This document shows, one piece after another, positions 23,101 to 37,227 of a DNA stretch of 64,000 nucleotides. The DNA lies in contig CM039183.1 of NCBI GenBank assembly GCA_008360975.2, positions 9,451,762 through 9,515,761 of the forward strand, written 5' to 3'. A program made the translations under genes and the position numbers. Below the pieces are notes generated by a model that made no database searches, was not told the origin of the DNA, and worked only from the letters and a program-made list of their open reading frames with translations. The number at the start of each line of letters is the position of its first letter. Position 1 is the stretch's first letter. The DNA comes from Lichenostomus cassidix. Taxonomy: Eukaryota; Chordata; Aves; Passeriformes; Meliphagidae.

Positions 23101-25825
23101 AGCCACAAGAAATAAACCAGACTGACAGGCAGGAAAGTTGTTGGAAGAAAATTTAGCAAGAAAGAGAGAATGTTTTGTCCATCCATCACTTGCACGTCAC
23201 TGCCCTGTTTTGCATTCCAACTCCTTCCTGCAGCATTCAAGTCTTTCAGAGCTTCTGTCACCTCTCATGTTTGCAAAGGGTTTTGTGGATAGCACCAGCA
23301 AGGCCAGGCTTTATCAGCAACAATGAGCTGATTAGAGAAATGCACTTTGAAAACACTCTATAATTAAGGGTTAGCCCGCTCCATCCAACAACCATCCCCA
23401 AGGAGTATTTTCAGTTTAAATGAGGGTTTCGGCCATTTCTTGGAAAGGTATCAGTGCTCTGCTTTCCTTCAAAAAGACAGCAGATAAACTTTTGATCTCT
23501 GCCAATTCTATGGAACTAGGCAAGGCTGCAGAGTTGCTGTGGAATGCTGCACTGGATCCCTGACCTTCAACATTGCTGCCATCAAGGTTTCAGGCTCAAG
23601 CTGAGGGCAAATTTCCCCTCCTCTCCCAACACCTTCCTTCTGAACTGATTTTCTGGTTCAAGAGATGGCTTTGCAATCAAAGACAGGACTATTTTAGATA
23701 GAAGTGACTCTTCACAAGGCATCCTCAGCTGAATAATGGTATTTTCACTTTAAACTTTACCCTAAAGGTCCTGAATTCAGCCAAGTTACAGACATGGGAT
23801 AGCCTCAGCACAACTGAAGCTGCCATCAAAGTGATTTTAATCCACTGGTTTTATCTTCCCCAGTCAGTTATCAGGAATGTCTAACAGTCCATATTTCCAG
23901 GCTGGTGCATGAACCTCACCCTCTTTGAGCTACCTGTATGCATCTAGTCCTATTTTAAAGCCTTCAGTCCATTAGAAAAGAACTAAAAAAACGGAAAAGA
24001 TAACCAAATTTATTACAAAAAGCTAACATTGTGCACATTATTTGGCATACTGCTAAGGCTATACTTTCTTATTTCTCTGAAGGTTTCTAGCTTGAAAAAA
24101 CAGACTGCTTTTCTTGTGGAGAATATGAAATCAAAAAGAAAAAGCACTTGGTATTTTTTTAAAATTTAGAGTTGATAAGAACACAGAAAACATTTTAAAC
24201 AGTAAAAACAGCTAATCCTTGTGTGTGTCTGAACTTAGCCTCCAAGCCTGAGGTCCCTAGCCTTACAATATTGCTACATCACAGATCTAGAACCAATTCC
24301 TGTAAGTAAGCAATGCTCTCCAGAATGGGGGAAGAGCTCTGACATCTGGACAAAGAGCACAAGTAAGAGCTGTCAAGTGCATGGTAGAAGCACTGAAAAA
24401 AGCCCAAATAAAACTCACATTAAAAAATCAATACCGAAAATTGAGGCTCAACATTCATTTAAGCAAAGCAGACTTCCCTGTTCCTTTGTACCTTGCTTTA
24501 AGATGTCTTAGCTTTTTGTTTACAGAGTCTATGAGGGCAGATAAAGATACATTTGGAGTTTGCATGTCCTGCTGTGGGTACTTTTAAATTAGGCTTAGAA
24601 TATAATACAAAAGTATTTCAACTGTAACTATGTTTTCTAATTTGAGAAAGTCAAACTTTTCCACTAGAGTATCTCCAGGAAGAGTATGTGCACTCCATGG
24701 ACAGAAAAAGAGGTAATCCAAAAGACAAGACCCAAAAATCAGCATCCAAGTGGTGAGTTCCCTCTACTGGTTCTCCCTTGAAATTTCATGGCTTGCTGAT
24801 TTCATGTTCACTTTCAAAATTACCACTGAAGGAAAACTAGGAAGATAGTTTTCTCAGTGAAAGTGCATGTTTTAAAAGAACTCTTGAAAATCACCTCCTA
24901 AGGGCTGTTGCATGAAAACATGTCTAGTTTCAGAGTGCTGAATAAACCCTGAAGCTCATTTGGGAGTGAGGATATGTTACCATCTACTTGTTGCATGTTG
25001 AGGCACATGCTTCCAAGAAACCAACATTTTACTTGGTAAAGATCCCTCAGCATTTCTTTCAATGGGCACAGACGTTAATTATATGTTAAGACAGTCCAGG
25101 ATTCTACTGCTAAGATACACAGAAAAAAAAAAAATAAACCCAAAGAATGCAAGCTTATAAATGGAGACTATTCTGTACCCATTCAACAGGCCAGACTCCA
25201 AGAAAGACATTTGATGCCTGAAGCCTTTCTCTAGATTCTATCTATAAAAAAGCACAAAATTTCATGTGTGCTCCACTGAAGCAGAAACGATGCCCCAAAC
25301 CAACTACATGCTCAATTCTTAATGTGCAACAACAAAATTAAACTGATGCTTGGCCACTGAAGTTTTGATAGATGCGAGAAACATTTGTGAAGGGACAAAT
25401 ATAGTCATAATTATCAGTTTGTTTTATCATTTTACTTGTGGAACATTCTGTGTTTATGAATTACAGAGTCCAGAGAGGGTATTCTGTCTCAGTCCTAGGT
25501 CACTGAACTGAGTGATTCTGTTCACCTTGCCATTCTTAGGAACCAGCTCTGGTGTCCACAAATTTGCTTCCTCCAGTTCAGTCTTTGGCTCTAGCTTGTC
25601 TACTTAGGTCCTGGTGATCTTCTCCCTTCAGCTCATGAACTCTTACCCATCTTATTTTAGTGTTCTACAATAACTCGAAATATGAACTACATTACAATGA
25701 ACTTCAGATTTAAAATTTAAAGCCTTTTGATCATTCAGGAACTTCTGTCCAAAAACTGCACACATGTTCAGACCTCACATTTCATGCCACCCTTAGAAGA
25801 AAAACGTGCAATGAAGAGTATTTAC
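20162..25825 (-). other. AFTPH: AFTPH intron 9
   Basis: Intron of 5664 bp with donor AAG/GTAAAT and acceptor CAACAG/G, phase 2. It is AT-rich DNA without recognised repeats or genes. Open frames inside are short and unsupported. Confidence 0.9.
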
Positions 25826-25949
25826 CTTGTGGACGTGCTTGCCTTCTCCACTGTGGACATGAGCCTTGCAAACGCATCAGTCACTCTGTTGCTTGCATTG
25901 GAAGTTTCCAGTTTTGAGGTTGTCAATTCATACAACTCAGGATCCACAC
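25826..25949 (-). CDS. AFTPH: AFTPH exon 9
   Basis: Exon of 124 nt. It completes Gly788 and encodes residues 789-828 plus two bases of Arg829. The sequence begins VDPELYELTTSKLE and continues with VTDAFARLMSTVEK, both close to mammalian aftiphilin. The acceptor is CTATAAG/G and the donor ACAAG/GTAAAT. Entry phase is 1 and exit phase 2, so skipping this exon would shift the frame. Confidence 0.93.
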
Positions 25950-28900
25950 CTTATAGTATAAAATAATAATCAGTGATGGTTGGAGGCAAGTAGAGTCATA
26001 ACTAGTCACAGACCAACTTGCTACAGACTGTTTTCTGTAAACATCTGAATCATTCATAATTTCAAGATACATGAAAAGAACATGACAGGACATGTTTGCA
26101 TTTCTGAAGCATCATCCTCTCTCCCATTCTTTTTCAGCAGCTTTTTTAGTTGTAGAACAAAACACACACCTTGGATCAAGTCTGGCATACAAGGTCTCAG
26201 TCTGTGTGTAAACAAAACCAATTTGATTGACTTTTTAAAGTGAAACTTCTATAAAAATGTCAGCTTTTTTAAAATGGACTGTTTCAATTACTTCAACTCA
26301 ACTGCCTGGATTAAAAGAACACTGCATGTTAACACAGATCAACTCTTCACCTAGAGATTACAAAGAACACTGGCATGCAATAGAGTGCTTTTAGTATCTG
26401 GCTTTCCACTAGGGGTTGTGTTGAAATTTAAAGTGAGGAAAAGCAGCTTTTATGAAACACAGAAGTAGAATGGCATTAAAAAAGAGTTACATGCTAATAT
26501 GGATAGCACTACCAAAACTTTTAGTCTGTGCTCCCTTTTCCCCTTTCAAGTATTTCTAAAGCATTAAGTATCTGGATGTTTCAGCCTTGAATTCCTAGCT
26601 TCAGGTATGTCATCAAATCAGTCAGATGATTAATTTTAACATCACATTTGTCACAAATGGATTTAAAATTTTAGCAGCAGAGGTCATTCTGGAAAATCTT
26701 CACAAAAATGGCAAAAAAATATATATGTATGAGTTAAAGTCTACCTGTTTAGTATCAAGCATCACATCTCAGTTTTAGAGGTATGTCTGAAATCCCAAAA
26801 GATTACTAACTAAAATAAATGCCAGTGCCTATTGTCCTGCCTTTACCACCAGTAACTGCAGCACTGGGTGTGCTAATAGATGATGCTAATCATCCTCAAA
26901 CCTGCTTTTTTATGAGCTCTTCCCAAGCAGTGTCTTGACCATTTATCCTATTGGCACAAGTTCATTCTCCTTTTCTTATGAGAAAACTAAGCTGACCAAA
27001 ATGTAAAATAAAGAAAATCATCTGGTTAAGCTGCAGGAGGTGAGGAGATTTGTTCCATATAATATGAGTTCACTAGAAATTAATCAGCTGTCCTTTTAAC
27101 ATATATATTTTTTTAAAGTCTGGATTTTCACAGTTGATTTGATCCAGTTCCAAGCAAAATATCAAAGTATGTATGGTCCTGAGACCAGTATACCAAGACT
27201 TCTAGTAATGTCAGATGTTTACAGAACTTAGAACCAGGAAAAGCCCAAAAATTCCATAAAATATCCACTTTCAATCAGGGAGAGGAAGCCTTGAAGAAAT
27301 ACACTTTGACTTGCAGAAGCCTGCGAGATCCCATTAAGGTACAAATTGGAAAGCTAATTGAAGGAAGGAGCCCTTTGACATGCAACTCTGCAACAAGTAT
27401 TAAATGCAACATTATGAGTTACATCATTTAGATATTCCCACTTACAGTCCTGTTTTGGGATGTCACTGCTCAATTTACTATTCTTTAGGCACCTCTTACT
27501 CAGCTCTGTTTATGTTGAACTATTAACATGACAAATAAAACTATATACTAAATCTGTGGGAACATATTAGAAATCAGTAACTCCCTGTTCATAATGTGGA
27601 AGGAAAATTTTTATTAAAATGTTATTTTAGGCACTGATGAAATCAGACTGAGAAGAATCCAGTGTCAATGTAGAGCAAGTAAAACTAAGTCTCCAAAGAA
27701 AGAATTAACTTCCACTGATAAAAGTTTCTTTTTTAAGCAAAAAAAATCTAGCAATTTGTTCTTTCAGTTATCATATGTATTTTTTTAAGAGTTGCATATT
27801 CCTCATTTTATTCAGATGATGCAAGAATATTCAAGGAAAGCACTGCAGAACCTTAATGAGATATTGAAGGAAAGTTAGCCAACCAAACCCCACACAAAGC
27901 TCCTAAACACACACACAAACACACGAGCTGCAAGCCATGAAACAAATGACTTTCCCAGAAACAAGTCAGGAAGAAAAAAAAAAACAAAACAAAGCCAAAC
28001 CAAAATAAAGGAAAAAAAAAACCAAAATAAAAGCACTATAGGGCATACCAGAGAAGGTGACAATACCTGTAACTTGATGAAATAATATAAAAAATAAAAT
28101 GCAATAAAGGCTAACAGAATATTCCTCCAGTAACCTCTCCCAGTGTGCACTTTCTGCACAAGCAATAACAGGAGCACCCAACTACCCAACTACATGAGCA
28201 ATAATACATGTACTGGGCACTGGTGACTTGTGTCAGTGCACTTGCACACACAAAAGAATCCGCAGGACTCAAGCACCTTGACTTTGCTAGCTGTCACTTC
28301 CATGACAAATCTGCCCTCTTTCATCTGATAATGATATTTCTCAAGGGTGGAATAAAAAGTCATTTAGATTGCCATGCCATAAAATTGCTTTCAGTGATTA
28401 GATTTTAAAACAAAAAAAAGTGTTTCTAAAAACAAAAAATACAATAATAATTATAATCACTTGTTTGAAATGTGGGAGGATCCCAAACATCTTACAAACT
28501 GATTTTTAAAATTAAGATCACTAAGCGGAAAGCTATCTTTCCTATGCAGGAACTGATTATCATGGCTTCAGGCACTGTAATGAAAGAATACTTGCCTTAT
28601 CAACTTAACCTATGCCCTGGAATAGATCCCCAAAGTGTTCCCTGAAATTCCTGCAGAAATTTATTCAAAGTGTAGGTTTCCACAAGCTCATGCAAAATAC
28701 TCAGAGCATGTAAAAACCACGTGATAAATGAATTAAATTAGTTTTACACATTATTCAATGAGAGATTGGGTTTTTTATCTCCCTTTTAAGGGAGTAATTT
28801 GCAGATAAAGTGCTTTGGCTTAAAAATTAGCATTCATGAACTTCTAAAATCCCACAAACATGCAACTATCCTTTTCTATTAAAAAGGCTGTTAAAACACT

Positions 28901-29401
28901 TTTTCACTTCATTATTGTTATTAGTCCACAACCTCCTGGGCTGTGATATATCAAGCTCCATAAATTTATATTCACACATGGCTTCCAAACAATACCACAA
29001 TCCTGTAATTTGGAGGCACTCAGAGGAGAGGGCAAACCCCATATTTTAGGAACTGCTGCGTGGACAGAATTTTTCAAATTTCCTTGAGTGCTCAGAAGAG
29101 TTAACTTCTGGATTTTCCAACATGAAACAAGTGTTTTAACATCTTATTTGCAAGAGCATAAAAGCCATTCATTCCTTCAGCAGGTGACAAATACAGAGCT
29201 GACAGTACCTTTTAAATACTTCGTACTCGATACAAAACATCAGAAAACAGAACACAGATTAAAGGAAAAACGCAGTAGAAAGACATTTCAGAGAAACGCA
29301 ATGTAAAACTTTCTCCTTGTTTGTAGGAAAGTCAAGTGATGTGCTCATGCTTTTAGTAAGTCGTTATATTCTTACAGTTGTGGTTTTAACACTCTGCTGA
29401 C
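25950..29401 (-). other. AFTPH: AFTPH intron 8
   Basis: Intron of 3452 bp, phase 1. The donor is the weak CCCAG/GTCAGC and the acceptor CTATAAG/G. It contains an A-rich stretch at about 27970-28033 and a short CA-rich tract at about 27905-27925. No gene or transposon was recognised. Confidence 0.88.
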
Positions 29402-29485
29402 CTGGGATTGTGGTGGTGCTGCTAGAGCTACTGTCATCCACGGGCCCAAAGAAATCAAGGTTCAGAAGAGTGGAACCTCCACTAG
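29402..29485 (-). CDS. AFTPH: AFTPH exon 8 (symmetric 84-nt exon, probable cassette)
   Basis: Completes Ala760 (G/CT), encodes residues 761-787 and gives the first base of Gly788. The peptide starts SGGSTLLNLDFFGPVDD and continues as a serine/threonine run, as in vertebrate aftiphilin. The length is a multiple of three with phase 1 on both sides, so joining exon 7 directly to exon 9 keeps the frame. The donor GTCAGC is weak, and the acceptor CTGAATTTCAAG has a poor pyrimidine tract. Both point to alternative inclusion. Confidence 0.92.
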
Positions 29486-31116
29486 CTTGAAATTCAGTGA
29501 CCGTGTTGGTAGGCAGCCATATAGAAGGTAAGCCAAGGGAGGGGTTTATGTGTAAAAAGGGGTAAGACACACACTTGAACATGCAAGTTATAATTAGTAC
29601 TCAGTACGCAATTTAAAAAAATCGACATGAAAACAATGCTTACAGTATTAGTTTGTACCTTCTAAAATGTTAACAACTTAATTCAGTGCACGTTTCCTCA
29701 TGTACAATGCAGCAAGGAAATCAACACTAGTAACTTGAAAATAGAAATATTTATTTCGATCTAAAAATGAAAGAGAACCAGCACGACCCAGAGAGAGAGT
29801 TGTGACCAGTTAAAGGGAAACAATATATAGGTCAATTGGTAGTTAAAGTATATAGGGCTTTTCTCCCCTCACTGAAATTGAAAGCCATTCTTTCATCAGG
29901 AAAACTTAGCAGATACTCAAATAGCAAAGAACAAAAAGAAAAAAAAAAAACATTCAAAATTTTATTTAGCAGCTTTAAGCTATTAATTATCATTATCTTA
30001 AAACAGTGTGACCACTGGGTAACAAATGCCACTCTTATGTCCAGTTCCTCACTGGTACATTATACTGTTCCCCTTTAGTACTAAAACAGAAATCAAACCA
30101 AGATACATTTTAAAGTTGTTAAAAAGAAAGCATGATGATTGACTGAAGTAATAAGACACCAGACAACAGCAAAAGGGTCCATCCAGGCTTTCCTTCAGCA
30201 CCATGATATTGCTATCCAAACTCTTACACCCCACACATTCTGCAACAACATGGTGTGGCAACACCAGTGCAGTAAGAGATGCACTTTATCACCTTTGAAC
30301 TTGTGCATCAACAACTACATGCTGTCAGCAGGCTCCTTGTAAAGGAGTTTTTTATAGGTTTCTAGTCTGTCAATTAAACGAATTTCCAGAACTTGTTTTA
30401 TTTCCCTTGCATGCACTTACATTTCTGACACTGGAGGCAGTGGCACAACTCACTTTGCTATTAAAATAGACATAGGTGAAGGGTGTTTTAGCTGATAACT
30501 ATATACATTTACAGATACAAATAAGTTTGTAGCTACCTCTTTAATATATTAGCTATAATTAACTCTTTAGTGTAAGCAAAAGTGATAATGAATGAAGTCA
30601 CATTTTTAAAATATAAAATTATCTTTAAATCTTAAAACTTTCAGCTCAGGAAGTGTGTATTTTGCAAAGTTTGTTAAAATATTGTGCTTTGAAGTAGCCA
30701 CTATACACAAGTTTGTCATTCAGAGGATGTCTAAAGAGAGAGCTGACTGGTCAAAATTACTTTTAAGAAGTAGAACTTATCAACCTAAAATGCACATTTG
30801 TTCAGAGTTTCATGATAATCTGCAGTTATACATAATGACATATTAACATATTGCCACTGTGTCACTAGCATATGGCAGGAATCTAAAATAATACTTAACT
30901 TCATATTTTTCAAACTATGCAATACTTCACATAGGGGCACTGTTAATCAGAAAGAAAGCCTGAATTTCCAAAGTTAGGAGTAAGAAATAAATATTATATA
31001 TATATATGTGTGTGTGTATATATTTTAAAAAAATAATCAGCAGATAGATGTTTGTCTGAACTTTGTAGCTTTCTTATCTCTAGCTCTGGTGCTAGAGGCT
31101 CTACGGAGAGACGTAC
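29486..31116 (-). other. AFTPH: AFTPH intron 7
   Basis: Intron of 1631 bp, phase 1, with donor GATG/GTACGT and acceptor TTTCAAG/C. It contains a compound TA/TG microsatellite at 30991-31024, about 93 bp inside the intron from the exon 7 donor. Nothing else was recognised. Confidence 0.9.
30991..31024. repeat. Compound (TA)n(TG)n(TA)n microsatellite
   Basis: Alternating TA units run into about five TG units and back to TA. It lies in AFTPH intron 7 close to the donor of exon 7, so length variation could in principle affect exon 7 or 8 splicing. Confidence 0.9.
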
Positions 31117-31177
31117 CATCTAAAGGGTTAGTAAGGCCACTGCTACTCCAGTCAAACTGGACAGGTGGTAGAGATTC
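31117..31177 (-). CDS. AFTPH: AFTPH exon 7
   Basis: Exon of 61 nt encoding residues 740-759 (ESLPPVQFDWSSSGLTNPLD) plus the first base of codon 760. It matches vertebrate aftiphilin essentially throughout. The acceptor is CAACTCTAG/G and the donor GATG/GTACGT. It is too short to show as an open frame of its own and was found by joining phases between exons 6 and 8. Confidence 0.93.
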
Positions 31178-34100
31178 CTAGAGTTGAAAAGTCAGAAATC
31201 AGATTTTATAGTCAGTTCAGGTTACAACAATGCAAAGCAGTTCAAACAACAGATTCTTTAGTGTCTAAACACTAAAAAAGACAACGAAATGATCAAGCCC
31301 CAGCTTTTGGGAGGTGTGTATTTTCATAATATGCACTAAAGATTCCAAGTAGATTTGTTCTACCACAGGAAGTGCATTAAATTCTGAACAGCACAGATTA
31401 GGTAACTTCTAACTCAAACAGGATTTGCAAATTAACTAAAACATATTAATTGAATAACAAACTTTAAGGCATCATTGAAAATTAAACTATTACCTTCGTG
31501 GAAGATGAGGCACTTAGCACAAAAAGTTATGTATACACAATTACAGAGTAAATTTAGAACAGAGGAAGCTGTCTGTACATCCATGCTTTGTCTTGATCAT
31601 ATGTATTATTTATCATCACACAACCCATCATTCTTTTGGTTTGTTTTGCTCTCAAGAAACATAATCCCCACACGTGAGGGACAAACTATCAACACCCTCT
31701 CCACTCCACCCCCTTTAAAATCACAGTATGGAAGAAAAGTAATGGAAGTTCTCAGCAATATTTTTCAAAATGCATCAGTACTTGTTAAGCTTCCAGTGGC
31801 TGAGCCATACCTTCTCTTTGCTTTTGCAGAAAATCAGCTTTCATTTTTTATTTTAAAACTTCCAACCATCTAACACTGAAGAAAAATGCAGATTCACTAA
31901 CTGACACTCTAGCAACCTGAGCTAGCTTTATAGCACAACTAAGCTCACCGTAAAAGGCTAGATGTTTACAGAAAGCAAAGAGAGCTGGAGATTTCTGTAT
32001 TTACTTATAGGAAAGATTTTTCTAAGCAAGATATTTACTATCTAATGTCTTAAAAATACTTTCAGTACTGAGCACAGCTTGAACAGTATTCTCTCCATGG
32101 AGGTTAAGAAGCTGATTTTTCACTTTTTACTTTGCTTTGGGAATGATATTACTGGCATTGAAATTATTTGAATGTAGATATAAACCAGCAGTGTGGAAGC
32201 TCCACCTGATGAAGTACTGATCACTATCATCAGTAGCTTGTTTAAACTTTGTCACATGGAAAATATATTAACATTAAAAGCAGTTTGCAGGAAAAAAAGG
32301 GAGTGAATTCGACAATTTAGAAGCTTTCTGCCCTGAGCAAAAGAAACTCAAATTGAAACAAAGTAGCTTCCTATCAACTGTCACTTACTGAGGAAAATAC
32401 CCACTACATTTTGTGTCAAAGTCCTGAGTCAGGACTGAGTGTGACAGAACTGCATGGAAAACGTGGCACCAATGGTTTTCTAAGTGTTTGCCTTTAATGA
32501 TGAGTCGATTCTCAGATTTGACAAGGAAATGACAAAGGATGTGATGATGAATTCTTCCTAAAATGGGAAAAAACGAATCTGACTCCAAATCAGTAAGAGT
32601 ATGACAAGTATATTAGGTGTGCTCTGTGGGATGAGGCCACTCTGCTGACTTCAACTACATTACAAAAGAGAGGGTAAATGAAGCACCCATACAGGATGCT
32701 GGCAAGCCCCAGTATACACAACAGCAAACAAAGGGAAAGGAGAAGGCAGCAGAACAAGCAAATGAAACAGAAAGTTTTCTGTTTCTAGTGACCTCAGCCC
32801 CAAGAAAACTGCACTGGGACACCTGAACACAGGCATTGAAACCTCAGCCAGTGGAAACACACCCTGCAAATGGGAATATAATGTTTTGCCTTTCTGAGAT
32901 TGTGAAGCTGTTAGGCTACTGCAACTATTATTTTAATAACATGCTTTAAGGAGAAGTGCCCAGTCTAGGAGAATACTGAAAAATGGAGCAAACTGCTTTC
33001 ACTCTTCGAGGCCTCCATCTTAGATTACAGGACACAGTACAGAAATGAAAAAGCATACTCAGCTATCAGAGTACTACTCTGAATGTTAAGGAAGTAAGAA
33101 AGAGGAAATTAAAATGCCTGCTGGTTTTACTGCATCATATTTCACTTTGATACAAGTGAGAGATGTTTTCACACAGTAATTTTAGAATGTATTATACAAG
33201 AGCTTCTATAATCCAAAAGACTAAAATGTAAATGTTTGTGTCTGTGCCAATAATTACCCAATGAAAATGAAACAAAATTGAAAAAAAGGAAGCATTTTGC
33301 TGTCTTAAAGCTGGGAGAAAAGAATAAAAGGGCTTGTTATACAAATATAGTGTCAATATTTAGATGGATCCCACAAACAAGCATCATAAACATTCCAGAA
33401 AAACCTTTACACATAAGTAATTAATGCATATCATTGTGTGTATTCATCAACAAAATTACATCAGTTCTAAAAACCGCTCTTTTCAGACAACCCCTTTACA
33501 CAACTGTCCCATCTGACAGAACAGCAAGTTCTGTAGCATCTCTTACCTGCAAATCTTTCTCTCTTACTCTCTCAACAAAGCTACACACACTCTTGGATCT
33601 TTCTCACACATATAACTGGAGAGCAGTTCCTGATGGAGCCTTTGGCTGGTGGCCAATAATATGGTAGTTTGCATCTGTCATTGTTAGAAGTCCTGATGGT
33701 CTCTTATGTAATTAAAAGTGTTTTTAGAGACTATCACCCCACGGGGTTTAATTAAAGTTCAGTCCCTAATAGCCAGCAAGTGTAAGATGTGTATTTCTGT
33801 TATAACCTGATCCCTAATTCAGTGGCTTACATGCAAGCAGATGTGCTGTAATAGGCACCTGCAGAAAAGAATCAGTGGTAATTTTCTTCTAGAAAGGTTT
33901 GGGTCACTGCAGATTTCTATTCCAATATAAAACTTACTAAGCAAAACTAGGTAGGTAACCCTACCAAAGAAACATCTTGCCAAATGGAGAAAACAGGATG
34001 CTTTGAAGCAATAGCAGAAGAACAAAATTATCTGGTGAACTTTTTTCAAGAAATCCAAAGAGAAGCAGGTAAGGAAACTTTAAAACAACATTAACCAGAA

Positions 34101-37100
34101 AACAGAATCAAACCAAGAGAAAGCAGTCATCACGAAGTCCAGACAGACACCCTTTAGACAAACACTGGAATACATTTTGCATGCACTGCCTGAAGACTTG
34201 GCTGGGATGTAGAAGCCCACTAAGCTGTATAAAAAAGAAGAGACAGGCACCTGTCTTGGGTCTAACAATCAAAGGGTCCCTATTTCAGCAGCAACTCCTT
34301 CTCACACCTGATGTGCCTTGACAGAGCCTTTTACTTCAGCCCTGTGAAGTCTTTGAGACACCATGCTTAGATCAAGGCAAGAGTAATCAGGGGATGATTT
34401 CATATTCTTTTTATTGCCTTACAGTTATGAGCACAGATGAACAGAGAAATAAACCACTCAATTGTCAAGATAAACAACAGATCAAAGAAGAATTTAGAAG
34501 CCACCTTCAAATATAAAACAGAATGACTCTACAAAAATAATCTTTGTACAAGAAACTAATGGGACAAACTGTCAGTAACTTGCTTGAGAACTCAATGTCA
34601 AACCCCTGCTCCTTATACCTTAAAAATGCTCATGTGGAAACTTGTCCACTCTATTTCCACAGCTTAATTCAGTGAGATCCTCTGCAGGGAACGAATGAAG
34701 GCAAAACATTCAGAGTTTATATCATAACTAGGAAGAAACATTGCAGCTCGTTTGATGCTTTCTACCTCATTCAAATAATTCTAAAGTTCTCCATTTTAAA
34801 CCTCTGCATGCTTTCCTCTGTTTGCCTACAACAAAAATATTTAAGAGGCATTTCTGTGTTTCTACAAATGTTCTTTCCACTCCTACTTTTGCCTCATCAG
34901 TCTTTCTTCCAAAGTCTTATTCCTTTAGCAGGCAGCCATACCCATACATGCACAGACACTGATTGGTATACAAATCCCATAAATGCCAGCCTTTGAACAG
35001 AGGAGAACTCTTTACCTTAAGCAAAGAACAGGAATCTATTAACCAGAGCCTCTCCTTCCAATAAGAATGTCAATATTTTGAAGTTTCTGAATACAGGAAT
35101 AAATCATAGTTCTGAAAATGGAGGAATTTAGAAGTTTAAATAATTACCCATCAACCAGGTACACACTCAGGAGATACTTGAATTGTTGCACCTAAATTAC
35201 TTGCATTTAGAATAAGAAGTCTCAAGAGTCCACTAAAATTGCCTGTATTTCCACTGAATATTGAACAATGTTGATAGCATAGTTTCTAAAGAAATGTTTG
35301 GGCACATCATTTTATCACCACTACCATCTGGAATATTCCTAGAGATCCATTTGCACAATGGGATGTGAAGCCGGATTTTTCCCCAAAGCAAACAGAAGCC
35401 ATCAATCATCGACAGTAGATGAGGCCAAGAAAAAAATTAGCTCTCTGAGGTGGAGAATTGATCATTCACACCCTGAAACTTTCTGAATGTGACCTGTGGT
35501 CTCCTAGAGTTCTGAATGGTTACAAGCTCCAACCCACCTCTTCCCCAAAAACTTGTTTTAGTATTTGTCCTTTTGGAAACGCTAACCTAATGCCAAGAGT
35601 GCAGACAGACAGCACAGAAGCTTTTCAGATGTATTCCTGGACCACAACTATTGAACAGAGACGGCCTTGTCAGAACAAGCTATGTGGCAAGATGATCAAA
35701 TTGTGACAAGTAATGGGAAATTCTGTAGCAGGAATTCATAATGACAGAAAAAGAGATACTTTGATAAGTAGAGATTCTTATTTTCAGCACTATGACTGTC
35801 AAGCAACTGAGAAAATGACACTAGTCAGAGATGCTGCTACTTCAGGCTCTTGCAGCTCTCTATACTGTTTAGTGAATGGCTGAATTTATGTATTCTCCTC
35901 TGTAAAAAAGGGTACTTTGAATGCTGCAAAAAGACAGTGAAATTTATCTACTTTGTTACCTCACAGTTGATTTCTTCAGGTCAGACTGTTTGCAGTCATC
36001 ATTACTGTTACCTTTTCTTACATCCAGTTCAGCTGCTCAGTTCCACTACATATAAGAAGCAGCACAGGAAGCACCAAACGTGTCTTGGTGTATAAAACAT
36101 CAGCTCTGAGCCTACTGACAAACTGCTATTCAACAATGAAAAAGAATTCTCCTCTGCTACAAGCATGTCATACTTAGAGCTTTGCACTACGGCAGAGCAA
36201 GGACTGCAAGAACATCATCATATTCACAAGTACCTACTGTTCAAGTTAGGTGTAGCCCAAGAATAATTCTTTCTGGAACACCTTCAATCAGAATCACAAG
36301 TTACCTACAAGAATAATTGTACAGCAGGTAACTAAAGATGCTGGGTGGATTAAACAAGACCTGTACTAAGGAGGGACACAGCTGAGTCTCTGAATATGTA
36401 CGGAGCATCACTGCAATGACACTGAAAATGAGTCTCTCTGCATATCCCTTTAGCTTGCTAACTACCACACACTGCAACATGCATGGCATTTCAGTGCTCT
36501 TCTAATATCATTACATCAAAATAACAAAGAATTTGTGAAATTCAAAAGCTCACTCCTAAACTCCTCTGAATTCATTTTGTAGCAGGCTTTAAAGACAGAG
36601 AAGCCAGCAAAGCAACTCTGTGTAACAGGTAGTTCAATAAAATCTGGCACAAAGGGCCAAAGGAATTCATACAACCAAAAGTCAGGCACATATGCTTGTA
36701 GTGACCACACCCAAAATCTCCCTCTAGGCAGCTGGGCTACTTTTTATGACACTCTGAAGAAGTAAGAAAGGGTAAAAGGAAATGAACAGTATAAATGTAA
36801 ATAGGATCATTCAGAAAATCAAGTGCTAACCAACATGTAGGACATCCTCCAGCAATAAGCTCCAGAATAACCAAAGATGAAGAACCTTAGCCAGAGGTCA
36901 GATGGGTCTAACATTGCATATAAAATTTCAATAACTGCCCACTGCCTTTTAGAGCAAGCTGCTGTATAACAGTAAGGATCATCAGGACTCTGAAATGCTG
37001 GCCACCAACTGCTACAGCCTTATCATAGGGACTCTCTTCCAGTCACACATGAAAAGCAGATCCAAGAGCAGGACTTCAATCTGACACAAGCAACAGCTGC

Positions 37101-37227
37101 ATTTTACACACAGATGTCTTTGAATACACCATCTAGATATTTTAAATATAAAGGAAAAGAAAAGGCATTCCATTATTTCCCTCATTCTTTCTTTTCCTTT
37201 CCTCACCCTTCTCTCTCTGTTTTTTAC
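31178..37227 (-). other. AFTPH: AFTPH intron 6
   Basis: Intron of 6050 bp, phase 0, with donor CAG/GTAAAA and acceptor CTCTAG/G. It is AT-rich, with no transposon, RNA gene or coding exon recognised. Confidence 0.88.

Noticed and set aside
27970..28033. A-rich stretch that might be a retrogene poly(A) tail
   Set aside because: No coding or structural RNA similarity lies upstream of it on either strand, and no target-site duplication was seen. It is treated as low-complexity DNA.
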